DNA of 64,000 nt from an uncultured Prevotellaceae bacterium (GTDB lineage Bacteria > Bacteroidota > Bacteroidia > Bacteroidales > Bacteroidaceae): positions 22,972 to 86,971 of the forward strand of contig ONYA01000004.1 in assembly GCA_900321965.1 (NCBI GenBank), written 5' to 3'. Position 1 is the stretch's first letter. Each line of letters begins with the position of its first letter. The notes below the pieces were generated by a model that did no database searches, had not been told where the DNA came from, and saw only the letters and a program-made list of their open reading frames with translations. A program made the translations under genes and the position numbers. Below are positions 40,631 to 48,652 of the stretch, piece by piece.

Positions 40631-40717
40631 CGAAAAGTCGAGAGCAGAACAAAAGATTTTAATCTTTTTTATGCCGAGACGCAGTAAGTTCGCCATCTTA
40701 GATGGCAGAGTTACGCA

Positions 40718-40751
40718 AAATTTCTCATTTCTCATTTCTCATTTCTCATTT
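40718..40751. repeat. (ctcattt)x4 array upstream of mlaE
   Basis: Identical over 34 bp to 5395-5428. The -33 region of the mlaE promoter lies inside it. Confidence 0.92.
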
Positions 40752-40757
40752 TTTTTG

Positions 40758-40765
40758 TACCTTTG
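40758..40765 (+). promoter_or_regulatory. TAnnTTTG box for mlaE
   Basis: TACCTTTG ending 8 bp before the mlaE ATG at 40774, so the transcript would have almost no leader. Confidence 0.7.
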
Positions 40766-40773
40766 CACCGAAA

Positions 40774-41523
40774 ATGAGACTATTGAAGAATTGGCTGACC
40801 ACCTTTGGTCGTTATCTCGTGCTGATGGGACGCACCTTCTCCATACCCGAACGTATGCGTATGTTCTGGAAACAGTACGTCAAGGAGATGGCGCAGCTCG
40901 GTGTCGACTCCATCGGCATCGTCCTGCTTATCTCGTTCTTCATCGGCGCCGTCATCTGCATACAGATGAAGGTGAACATCGAGTCGCCGTGGATGCCGCG
41001 CTGGGTCGCCGGCTACACCACGCGCGAGATCATGCTCCTCGAGTTCTCCAGCTCCATCATGTGTCTCATCCTCGCCGGCAAGGTGGGCTCGAACATCGCC
41101 TCGGAGTTAGGCACGATGCGCGTCACACAGCAGATCGACGCCCTCGACATCATGGGCGTCAACTCGGCCTGCTACCTCATCCTGCCGAAAATCCTGGGCC
41201 TGCTGACGCTGATGCCCTTCCTCGTCATCTTCTCGTCGGCCATGGGCATCGTCGGTGCCTACTTCACGGCCTACGGCATGCACATCATCACGCCCGATGA
41301 CCTGACGCTCGGCCTCCAGCACAACTACATCCCGTGGTTCATGTGGATGTCAATCATCAAGAGCCAGTTCTTCGCCTTCATCATCACCAGCGTCCCCGCC
41401 TTCTTCGGCTACACTGTCGAGGGTGGCTCGGTGAACGTCGGCAAGGCGTCGACAGACGCCGTCGTCTCCTCCTCGGTCCTCATCCTCTTCTCCGACGTCT
41501 TCCTAACGCAATTGCTGTCATGA
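40774..41523 (+). CDS. mlaE: MlaE-family ABC transporter permease
   Basis: Inner-membrane permease of 249 residues of the MlaE/YrbE family, moving phospholipids between inner and outer membranes. About five hydrophobic segments; family motifs ITREIMLLEFSSSIMCLILAGKVGSNIASELGTMRVTQQIDALDIMG at about residues 85-130. In-frame ATGs upstream lie before the promoter box, so I begin at 40774. The stop TGA overlaps the mlaF ATG (ATGA). No mlaD gene follows here; the usual third partner is elsewhere. Confidence 0.93.
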   Translation: MRLLKNWLTTFGRYLVLMGRTFSIPERMRMFWKQYVKEMAQLGVDSIGIVLLISFFIGAVICIQMKVNIESPWMPRWVAGYTTREIMLLEFSSSIMCLILAGKVGSNIASELGTMRVTQQIDALDIMGVNSACYLILPKILGLLTLMPFLVIFSSAMGIVGAYFTAYGMHIITPDDLTLGLQHNYIPWFMWMSIIKSQFFAFIITSVPAFFGYTVEGGSVNVGKASTDAVVSSSVLILFSDVFLTQLLS

Positions 41524-42293
41524 TTGAAGTCAAGAACCTATACAAGTCCTTCGACGACAAAGAAGTGCTCAAGGACATCTCCACCGTCTTCGAGGATGGC
41601 AAGACGAACCTCATCATCGGTCAGTCAGGCTCCGGCAAGACCGTACTGATGAAGAACCTCGTCGGACTCTTCACCCCCACAAGCGGAAAAATCCTCTACG
41701 ACGGCCGCGACTTCGTTGCCATGACGAAGAAGGAGAAGGTGCTCATGCGTCGCGAGATGGGTATGATCTTCCAGGCAGCAGCACTCTTCGACTCGCTCAC
41801 CGTCCTCGAGAACGTCATGTTCCCCCTCGACATGTTCTCCACCATGAACCTCCGCGAGCGACAGAAGCGCGCCATGGACTGCCTCGACCGCGTCAACCTC
41901 GTAGGCGCCGAACAGAAGTTCCCGGGCGAGATCTCCGGCGGTATGCAGAAGCGCGTGGCCATCGCCCGCGCCATCGTCATGAACCCCAAGTACCTCTTCT
42001 GCGACGAGCCGAACTCCGGCCTCGACCCGAAGACCTCTCTCGTCATCGACGACCTCCTCCACGGCATCACCCGCGAGTTCGGCATGACCACCATCATCAA
42101 CACCCACGACATGAACTCCGTCATGGGCATCGGCGAGAACATCATCTTCATCTACGAGGGTCACAAGGAGTGGCAGGGTGCAAGCCACGAGATCATGGAA
42201 TCGCCCAACCAGCGCCTCACCGACTTCATCTTCGCCAGCAACCTCCAAAAGAAAATGCGCGACGCCGTCATCGCCAACGGCATTAAAATATAG
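41520..42293 (+). CDS. mlaF: MlaF-family ABC transporter ATP-binding protein
   Basis: ATPase partner of MlaE, 257 residues. Walker A LIIGQSGSGKTVLMKNL (about 33), signature EISGGMQKRVAIARAI (about 138, the GGMQKRV form diagnostic of MlaF), Walker B YLFCDEPNSGLDPKTS. The ATG at 41520 overlaps the mlaE stop. The last residues (ANGIKI) end before a decamer array that begins 8 bp downstream. Confidence 0.94.
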   Translation: MIEVKNLYKSFDDKEVLKDISTVFEDGKTNLIIGQSGSGKTVLMKNLVGLFTPTSGKILYDGRDFVAMTKKEKVLMRREMGMIFQAAALFDSLTVLENVMFPLDMFSTMNLRERQKRAMDCLDRVNLVGAEQKFPGEISGGMQKRVAIARAIVMNPKYLFCDEPNSGLDPKTSLVIDDLLHGITREFGMTTIINTHDMNSVMGIGENIIFIYEGHKEWQGASHEIMESPNQRLTDFIFASNLQKKMRDAVIANGIKI

Positions 42294-42300
42294 TCCCCCA

Positions 42301-42407
42301 TCCCACCTCGTCCCACCTCGTTCCACCCCGACCCACCTCATCCCACCCCGTCCCACCTCGTCCCACCCCGTCCCACCTCGTCCCAACCCGTCCCACAAAG
42401 TCCCACC
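42301..42407. repeat. decamer array between mlaF and the AraC-type gene
   Basis: About eleven copies of tcccacc(t/c)cg in perfect 10-bp register, no mismatches in the first two. The family also occurs at 8531-8590 and 10167-10247. It fills the gap between the mlaF stop and the next ATG. Confidence 0.95.
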
Positions 42408-42415
42408 AAAAAACA

Positions 42416-42943
42416 ATGCTCACCGCCCTCCTCTCCGCCCTCCTCCTCGCCGCCCTCGCCGCCATCGCCTACCTGTTAGGCCAGAACCGCGCCCTGCGCC
42501 GCCGCCTCGCCCTGCTCTCGCCGCTCCTCCCCATCACGCCCGCCCCTGCGGTTTCCCCGCAGCCCTCCCCCTCGTCCTCTTCCCCCACCGACCAGCCCCC
42601 CACCGACTCCGCCGCCGTCTTCGAAGCCCTCAACCGCCGCGTCAACGACGAGCGCCTGTTCCTCGACCCCAACTTCGGCCGCGAGGGCCTCTGCGCCGTC
42701 AGCGGCTTGCAAAAGGAGCGCATCGGCGAGCTCATCCGCCTCTATGGTGGTGGCGGCAATGTCCAGACCTACCTCAACCGCAAGCGTGTCGCCTATGCCG
42801 TGACGCTTATGCTGCAGCATCCGAACTACAGCATGGAGGCCATCGCCGCCGAATGTGGCATCGGCAACCTCTCCACCTTCTACCGTGTCTTCAAGCAAGC
42901 CTACGGTGCCTCACCCAACGAATACCGCAAAAAGCTCGCGTAA
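42416..42943 (+). CDS. membrane-anchored AraC-type HTH protein
   Basis: A 175-residue protein with one N-terminal hydrophobic segment (residues 1-22), a Pro/Ser-rich linker (about 38-65) and a C-terminal AraC/XylS double HTH at about 75-173 (YLNRKRVAYAVTLMLQHPNYSMEAIAAECGIGNLSTFYRVFKQAYGASPNEYRKK). This HTH signature is clear. The whole gene is far more GC-rich than its neighbours. It ends 264 bp before the fimbrial operon, whose upstream region carries paired direct repeats, so it is a good candidate for its regulator; this is inference. Confidence 0.82.
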   Translation: MLTALLSALLLAALAAIAYLLGQNRALRRRLALLSPLLPITPAPAVSPQPSPSSSSPTDQPPTDSAAVFEALNRRVNDERLFLDPNFGREGLCAVSGLQKERIGELIRLYGGGGNVQTYLNRKRVAYAVTLMLQHPNYSMEAIAAECGIGNLSTFYRVFKQAYGASPNEYRKKLA

Positions 42944-43070
42944 GGAATCGCCCAATTCCAACAAAAACTCTCCCAAATATCTCCTCTTCGCCGAGCCACG
43001 CCAAGACATCCTTTCTTCACATTTATTTTAACCATTAAACCCCTAAAAACCCCGTTCTATCGTTAAAAAC

Positions 43071-43105
43071 GACAAAATGGGAAGAATAAAAAGACAAAAT
43101 GGGAA
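43071..43105. promoter_or_regulatory. paired direct repeat upstream of the fimbrial promoter
   Basis: gacaaaatggga at 43071-43082 is repeated at 43093-43104, 22 bp apart (two helical turns). The -7 box lies 43 bp downstream, and the -33 region lacks TTTG, so an activator binding here is plausible. A tcgtt-aaa-aacga palindrome lies just before, at 43060-43072. Confidence 0.6.
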
Positions 43106-43147
43106 TTAAAATAGGTTATAAAAAGTACATCCTTTAAACAAATATTA

Positions 43148-43155
43148 TATCTTTG
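43148..43155 (+). promoter_or_regulatory. TAnnTTTG box for the fimbrial operon
   Basis: TATCTTTG. The expected start is near 43162, giving a leader of about 45 nt before the ATG at 43207. No TTTG is present at -33. Confidence 0.7.
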
Positions 43156-43206
43156 CAGAGATTTTTGAGTAATCAACCAACCGAATTTTATAAAATTATC
43201 ATTATA

Positions 43207-45366
43207 ATGGCAAAAAAACATTATTACAAAAAAGCATGGTTGCTCCTTGCATTCTTAGGCTTCACCTGCGCGCAGGCGAACGCCCAGGAAGCACGAGACA
43301 CGCTGGAAGTTCACTTCCGTGTCGGAAATAGCAACCTCGATCTCAACTTCGCCGACAACAAACGGCAGATTGACCAGTTTGTGGAATACGTCAACACACA
43401 TTATGCTGATGTGCCGGCACAGTACCTGAAACTTGACGTCTACAGCGGTGCCTCTCCCGAGGGTCCCGTAGAAATCAACCGCCGCCTCGGCGAGGAGCGT
43501 GGTCTGGCCCTGAAGCAGGCCCTGCTCGATCGTCTCGGCTGGCTCAACGGCCGTATCGCCGTCATCAACCAGGGTGCCCGCTGGGGTGGTCTCTACAAGA
43601 TGATCGACGAGAGCAACGAGACATGGAAGTACGACGTCCTGAAGATTATCCAGGAAGATCCCTCCGAGGACACTTGGGCACGCGACAACCGTGAGGCTAA
43701 GCTGCGCAAGCTCGACCGCGGCCGCATCTGGAGCACGCTGAACACGAAGTACCTGCCTACCCTGCGTTCTTCTGGTTCGGCTGTCATCGCAAAGATTGTC
43801 AACCCGCGCGATACCCTTGTTATCCGCGACACCGTATTTTATATCCCCGAGCCCTGCGCACCATACGTAGAGCCGGTCTACCAGAACCACGTTTGGGCCG
43901 TGAAGACGAACCTGCTGATGTGGGGCCTCATCACACCTAACATCCAGGTAGAGCGCTCGTTAGGCAAGACCAACCGCTGGAGTATCGAGGGCGAGTTCTT
44001 CTGCCCCTGGTTCACCTGGTCACACAACGCCCACGCCCACCAGTTCCTCAACTGGGGCCTGGAACTGCGCTACTGGCTCGGCAACCGCGCTAAGCACCAC
44101 CGCCTCGACGGCTGGCACATCGGTCCCGCCATCGGCATCGGCTACTACGACTGGGAGTGGAAGCACAGCGAAGGTTACCAGGGTGAATACCTTAATATAT
44201 ATTGTAACATCGGCTACCAGCACCGCTTCGGACGCCACAAGCAGTGGGCTGTCGACGGTGGCATCGGCTTAGGCTATATCCCCACGAAGTACCGCCACTA
44301 CCTCGGCAGTTCTGTCTTCCCCGTAGGCAAGGAGGAGGAGCAGGACGATCACCTGATGTGGCAGGACACGGGCTGGAAGCATATTATAGGAGCCACGCAC
44401 GCGAACATTACTATTGCTTATCTCTTCGGCACGAAGAAGAACCCGATGGTACCCACGTCGCGTCCCCTCGATCCCGACTACGTGATGATTCCTTCACACT
44501 ACTATGAGGAGTCCGACCGCGACGGCTATAACGACGCCGTCTTCGACAAGTCTCTCCGTTTCGACGTTCCCGACGAGGATGCCCAGAAGGCAGAAGCCAA
44601 GGCTAAGGCCAAGGCTGAGAAGGAGGCCGCTAAGTTAGCCGAGGCTGAGGCTGAGGCACAGGCCAAGGCTCAGAAGGAAGCCGAGAAGGCAGAGAAGTCT
44701 GCTGCTAAGTTAGCTGCTGCCGACGCCAAGGCAAGGGCAAAGGCAGAGGCTAAGGCCGCCAAGGAGGCTGAAAAGGCCGCTAAAGAAGCTGCTAAGTTAG
44801 CTGAGGCAGAGAATGAGGTAAAGGCCGACGCCGACAAGGAGGCTGCTAAGGCTGCTGAGGCTGAAGCAAAGGCTAAGGCAGCTGCCGAGAAGGAAGCCGC
44901 TAAGGCTGCTGAGGCCGAGGCAAAGGCAAAGGCAAAGGCTGAGCAGGAAGCTGCCAAGGCTAAGGCCAAGGCTGAGAAGGAGGCCGCTAAGTTAGCCGAG
45001 GCTGAGGCAAAGGCAAAGGCCGAGCAGGAAGCTGCCAAGGCAAAGGCCGCTGCCGAGAAGGAAGCCGCTAAGGCTGCTGAGGCTGAGGCCAAGGCTAAGG
45101 CCGCTGCCGAGAAGGAAGCCGCTAAGGCTGCTGAGCAGGCCGCCAAGGCTAAGGCTGCTGCCGAGAAGGAGGCTGCCAAGATAGCTGAGGCCGAGGCTAA
45201 GGCTAAGGCAAAGGCCGAAGAGGAAGCTGCCAAGGCTGCCGCAAAGGCTGAGGCAGAGGCCGCTAAGGCAAAGGCAAAGGCTGACGCCGCAGAGGCAAAG
45301 GCCGCAGAGAAAGCAGCCAAGGAGGCCGCCAAGGCCGCCGCTAAAGCTGCCAAGTCTAACGAGTAA
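43207..45366 (+). CDS. DUF3575-type outer-membrane protein with long Ala/Lys/Glu tail
   Basis: A 719-residue first gene of the fimbrial operon. The signal peptide is about 1-25 (ending ANAQE). Residues 30-150 look like an OmpA-type domain (VHFRVGNSNLDLNFADNKRQIDQFVEYV, LDVYSGASPEGPVEINRRLGEERGLALKQAL). Residues about 228-415 match DUF3575 (QNHVWAVKTNLLMWGLITPNIQVERSLGKTNRWSIEGEFF). From about residue 458 to the end runs a roughly 260-residue Ala/Lys/Glu tail (AKAKAEKEAAKLAEAE), resembling the TolA helix and probably a long periplasmic or surface coil. Start chosen at 43207, the first ATG after the promoter. Confidence 0.85.
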   Translation: MAKKHYYKKAWLLLAFLGFTCAQANAQEARDTLEVHFRVGNSNLDLNFADNKRQIDQFVEYVNTHYADVPAQYLKLDVYSGASPEGPVEINRRLGEERGLALKQALLDRLGWLNGRIAVINQGARWGGLYKMIDESNETWKYDVLKIIQEDPSEDTWARDNREAKLRKLDRGRIWSTLNTKYLPTLRSSGSAVIAKIVNPRDTLVIRDTVFYIPEPCAPYVEPVYQNHVWAVKTNLLMWGLITPNIQVERSLGKTNRWSIEGEFFCPWFTWSHNAHAHQFLNWGLELRYWLGNRAKHHRLDGWHIGPAIGIGYYDWEWKHSEGYQGEYLNIYCNIGYQHRFGRHKQWAVDGGIGLGYIPTKYRHYLGSSVFPVGKEEEQDDHLMWQDTGWKHIIGATHANITIAYLFGTKKNPMVPTSRPLDPDYVMIPSHYYEESDRDGYNDAVFDKSLRFDVPDEDAQKAEAKAKAKAEKEAAKLAEAEAEAQAKAQKEAEKAEKSAAKLAAADAKARAKAEAKAAKEAEKAAKEAAKLAEAENEVKADADKEAAKAAEAEAKAKAAAEKEAAKAAEAEAKAKAKAEQEAAKAKAKAEKEAAKLAEAEAKAKAEQEAAKAKAAAEKEAAKAAEAEAKAKAAAEKEAAKAAEQAAKAKAAAEKEAAKIAEAEAKAKAKAEEEAAKAAAKAEAEAAKAKAKADAAEAKAAEKAAKEAAKAAAKAAKSNE

Positions 45367-45386
45367 AACCGAAAATACAAGTAGCT

Positions 45387-46628
45387 ATGAATAATAATAA
45401 GTATATGAAACGCTGCACGAAAGCCGTCACGCTGGCGGCCGCAGCCTTGATGCTCCTGACGACGGCCAGCTGCCGCCGCGACCTCTGGGTCTATCAGGAC
45501 AACTTTAAGCAGGTGGAGCTCGACATCGACTGGCGTAACTACTACCGCGAGTGGGGTATCAATCCCAACGTACAGCCCGCCACTGACCCCGATGGTATGA
45601 CCGTCTGGTTCTTCCCCAAGGACGGACGCACGTCGTTCCGCTACACCACCGCAGAGGTGCGCCATTTCGAGGCTTATCTCAGCCGCGACGACTACGACGG
45701 ACTGGTCATCGACTACTCACCCGAGGAGTATGGCAAGCAGGAGTTCATTGGTATGGACTTCGCCAATACCGCCACGGTGAAGTCGCTGCCCAACAGCTAT
45801 CAGGCTGACTCTATCCCCGAGCTCTACGGCGAACCCGCCTTCGGCCAGATGCTGAAGAAGAATGCCAACGGTCTCTACGAGATTGCCTGGGAGCCGGAGG
45901 ACATCGCCAACGACACCATCCACTTCCACGTCAACACCGGTGAGTACGACCGCTATATCCCCTACGAGGAGCGCGACACCTACCAGTCGACGCTGGTCAA
46001 GCAGCTCTACAACATGGAGCCTCTCATCATCCCCTGGAACATGCGTATCCGCATCTATATCAAGGGTATCTACTATCTCAACAAGGTCGAAGCATCCATC
46101 GCCGGTCTGGCTGACGGTTACAAGCTCGTCGACTGCGTCACAACAGACAACCCCTGTCTGCTGAAGCTCGACGACTGGGAGGTACACCTCGATCCTAACT
46201 GCGCTGACTACGACGCACAGGGTGGCCTCGGCTACATTGCCAAGACCTTCAAGACCTGGGGACCGGTGAACTTCACCAATCGCAACTGGGATGTCCATAC
46301 CCCGCAGCGTGCCCTCAGCAACCGCGAGTACAGCACCGACGCTGCCATCGACGGCTACAGCTACGAGGAACTCTCTGACCGTCCTACGGATCAGATTCGC
46401 ATCAACGTGAAGTTCTTGCTCCGCGACCGTCAGACCATCCTCTACTACCACTTCAACGTGGGTAACCTCGTCAACGTCTTCCGCAACGAGTACGCCCTGC
46501 GTATCGACCTGATGGACGGCTTCTTCGGTCAGCCCGAGCTGCCTTATGTCGAGGCTGTCAACGGTCTGGAGTTCGACGGTGTCGTCGTACCTTGGGAGGA
46601 GGAAACACCTGTAGACGTTGTCTTCTAA
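45387..46628 (+). CDS. DUF5119 lipoprotein
   Basis: A 413-residue lipoprotein of the DUF5119 family (lipobox TASC, about Cys29; then RRDLWVYQDNFKQVELDIDWRNYYRE, the family start). Such genes sit beside fimbrillin genes in Bacteroidales. The mature region is beta-rich, with no catalytic motif seen. It may be an assembly or anchor factor for the fimbriae, but no function is established. It begins 20 bp after the DUF3575 gene and is followed after 60 bp by the first fimbrillin. A second ATG at 45405 is possible. Confidence 0.85.
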   Translation: MNNNKYMKRCTKAVTLAAAALMLLTTASCRRDLWVYQDNFKQVELDIDWRNYYREWGINPNVQPATDPDGMTVWFFPKDGRTSFRYTTAEVRHFEAYLSRDDYDGLVIDYSPEEYGKQEFIGMDFANTATVKSLPNSYQADSIPELYGEPAFGQMLKKNANGLYEIAWEPEDIANDTIHFHVNTGEYDRYIPYEERDTYQSTLVKQLYNMEPLIIPWNMRIRIYIKGIYYLNKVEASIAGLADGYKLVDCVTTDNPCLLKLDDWEVHLDPNCADYDAQGGLGYIAKTFKTWGPVNFTNRNWDVHTPQRALSNREYSTDAAIDGYSYEELSDRPTDQIRINVKFLLRDRQTILYYHFNVGNLVNVFRNEYALRIDLMDGFFGQPELPYVEAVNGLEFDGVVVPWEEETPVDVVF

Positions 46629-46688
46629 TCTGACAAATAAGGAATGTAACAATCAATATTTATTAACTTAATCAAAATCATCAACAGT

Positions 46689-48593
46689 ATGAAAAAGATT
46701 TTCTTATTCGCAGCAGCCGCTGCATTGTTGACCGCTTGCTCAAGCGAGGAGCTGTCAAACTCTGAGGTTGCTCAGCAGAACAATGCTGAGACCCCGGTGG
46801 CCTTCAGCATCTACACGCCGCGTAACGTGACACGTGCTGGTCTTCCCAAAGAGATTACTACTGGATCTCTTCAGACCGGTGCCCACAAAGATGCTGGTTT
46901 CGGTGTCTTCGGTTACTACACCGACGGTGAGGACTATGCTTCAGCTAACACCTTCCCCAACTTCATGTACAACCAGCAGGTGAAGTGGGACGGCAGCCAT
47001 TGGAAGTACGAGCCCGTGAAGTACTGGCCGAACGAGTACGGACAGTCAGCTACCTCTGACGACGTCGACCGCGTGACGTTCTTCTCTTATGCTCCTTGGA
47101 TCACCGTTACACCTTCTACTGGTGTGCCCGTCTTTGAGGAGATGACTACGGACGCACAATTCAATTCTTTCGTGGAGGGTCTGAACATCACCTATGCCAA
47201 GACGACTGAGGATGTTGTAAGCGACCAGGCTTCGTACATCAAATATCTGGCTCAGAACTGCTACACGGGTTCTACAGATCCTGCCGACCTGAAGCTCTAC
47301 ATTGAAGAGACTTATCACCACGCTGCATTCGCTGACATAGCCGAAGCCATCACTTATGTTGTTTCGTTAAACCTGAAATACATCAAGAAGGTAGAGACTG
47401 TTAAAGTCAACACATTAGCCACGTATCAGGTTTATATTGACGACATCAATGGCTATGCTCCCAACACCACGACTGCTGAGATTGCTAAGACTATGCTCAA
47501 TGAGCTTAACAAGAAGCAGATTCAGGGTAAGAACATTACCGCTCTGACTAAGAACAACGGCATTGGCGACCCCGTTGCCAAGTACGTTGTTGACGCTGAG
47601 CCCAGCAAGTCTGTCGACCTCCTCTGGGGTGTCGCTGCTGCTGACTACACCACCACTTGGGGTCCTGCCAAGGCAGAGGTAAAGAAGGACTTCCCCTTCA
47701 TCGACCTGCTGAAACCCAACAGTCCTGACGGATCTGCCGCAGCTGACGGTAAGGTTAAGTTCAACCTGCGCCACGCTCTGGCTAAGCTGAACGTCACTGT
47801 CGACTATTTCGACGACGGTACTGATTATCATCAGGTTGGCAACCTTGAGGCAAGCAACCAGACCAAGATCTTCATCCGTGCCATCAAGATTGGTGGTTTC
47901 ACCATGAAGGGTGCCCTGAACCTGAACAATGCTGACAATGGCAAGTATGCAAGCACTGTTATCGGTACTAATACATACGAAGGAACTCCTATTCCTAACT
48001 GGAAGGCTTACGACGGCCTGAACGAGATCGAGAACGAGGACGAGGAAGTTTGGTTCAAGGACGGTCGCCGCGACGGCAGCGAGGGTGTCATTGGCGCTGT
48101 GGCTTCTAACGAAAAGTACATCGGCATCAACCCCAACCTCATCCAGTCGTCTCCCTATGTGCTGGCCTATGACGCAAACAAGAACATCGCCTTCGATACC
48201 GAGTGGTCAACTGTCAACAAGGGTGTCACCAAGACGGCTGTCAACCTCTTCGGCAACGATGCGACAGGATCGAGAAGTGCTGAGCCTATCTATGTCATTC
48301 CCCGCAATCAGGACATCGACATCGAGATCATCTACGACGTAGAGACGGTTAACCCGAAGCTCACCGGAACGCTCTCTGACGGCAAGACCAAGGGTCTGAG
48401 CATCAAGAACGACATTCGCAAGACAAGTAGAGAGGTGTTCGGCGGCACAGGTAGCCAGTCTATCAAGATGCAGGCTGGTGTCTTCTACACCATCCACATC
48501 CACCTCGGTATGACCAGCGTCAAGACTGAAGCTACTGTTCAGGATTGGGATAAGGCTGCTGGCATTGCTGTTCTGCCCGCTAACCAGAACTAA
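46689..48593 (+). CDS. Mfa-like fimbrillin, first copy
   Basis: A 634-residue fimbrial subunit of the Mfa-like 1 (fimbrillin) family. Lipobox at Cys17 (LLTACSSEE) and a probable processing site NVTR/AG at Arg49, equivalent to the Rgp cleavage position of P. gingivalis FimA/Mfa1. Conserved tracts include FGVFGYYTDGEDY, PNFMYNQQVKWDG, YWPNEYG and VDRVTFFSYAPW; near residue 290 it reads QIQGKNITALTKNN, GDPVAKYVVDAEPSKSVDLLWGV. It shares an almost identical signal peptide with the next gene (paralogue). Lipoprotein sorting and later cleavage release the donor strand. Confidence 0.88.
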   Translation: MKKIFLFAAAAALLTACSSEELSNSEVAQQNNAETPVAFSIYTPRNVTRAGLPKEITTGSLQTGAHKDAGFGVFGYYTDGEDYASANTFPNFMYNQQVKWDGSHWKYEPVKYWPNEYGQSATSDDVDRVTFFSYAPWITVTPSTGVPVFEEMTTDAQFNSFVEGLNITYAKTTEDVVSDQASYIKYLAQNCYTGSTDPADLKLYIEETYHHAAFADIAEAITYVVSLNLKYIKKVETVKVNTLATYQVYIDDINGYAPNTTTAEIAKTMLNELNKKQIQGKNITALTKNNGIGDPVAKYVVDAEPSKSVDLLWGVAAADYTTTWGPAKAEVKKDFPFIDLLKPNSPDGSAAADGKVKFNLRHALAKLNVTVDYFDDGTDYHQVGNLEASNQTKIFIRAIKIGGFTMKGALNLNNADNGKYASTVIGTNTYEGTPIPNWKAYDGLNEIENEDEEVWFKDGRRDGSEGVIGAVASNEKYIGINPNLIQSSPYVLAYDANKNIAFDTEWSTVNKGVTKTAVNLFGNDATGSRSAEPIYVIPRNQDIDIEIIYDVETVNPKLTGTLSDGKTKGLSIKNDIRKTSREVFGGTGSQSIKMQAGVFYTIHIHLGMTSVKTEATVQDWDKAAGIAVLPANQN

Positions 48594-48652
48594 TCTTCTC
48601 ATTTAAGCAAATAAAAACATCAGTTTTAACAAAAAGAAAAAAAGTAACAATT

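Noticed and set aside
42178-43038. 286-codon Pro/Arg-rich frame
   Set aside because: Out-of-frame reading of the decamer array and of the GC-rich HTH gene.
42944-43206. Riboswitch before the fimbrial operon
   Set aside because: Only short repeats and A-rich DNA; no conserved aptamer core recognised.
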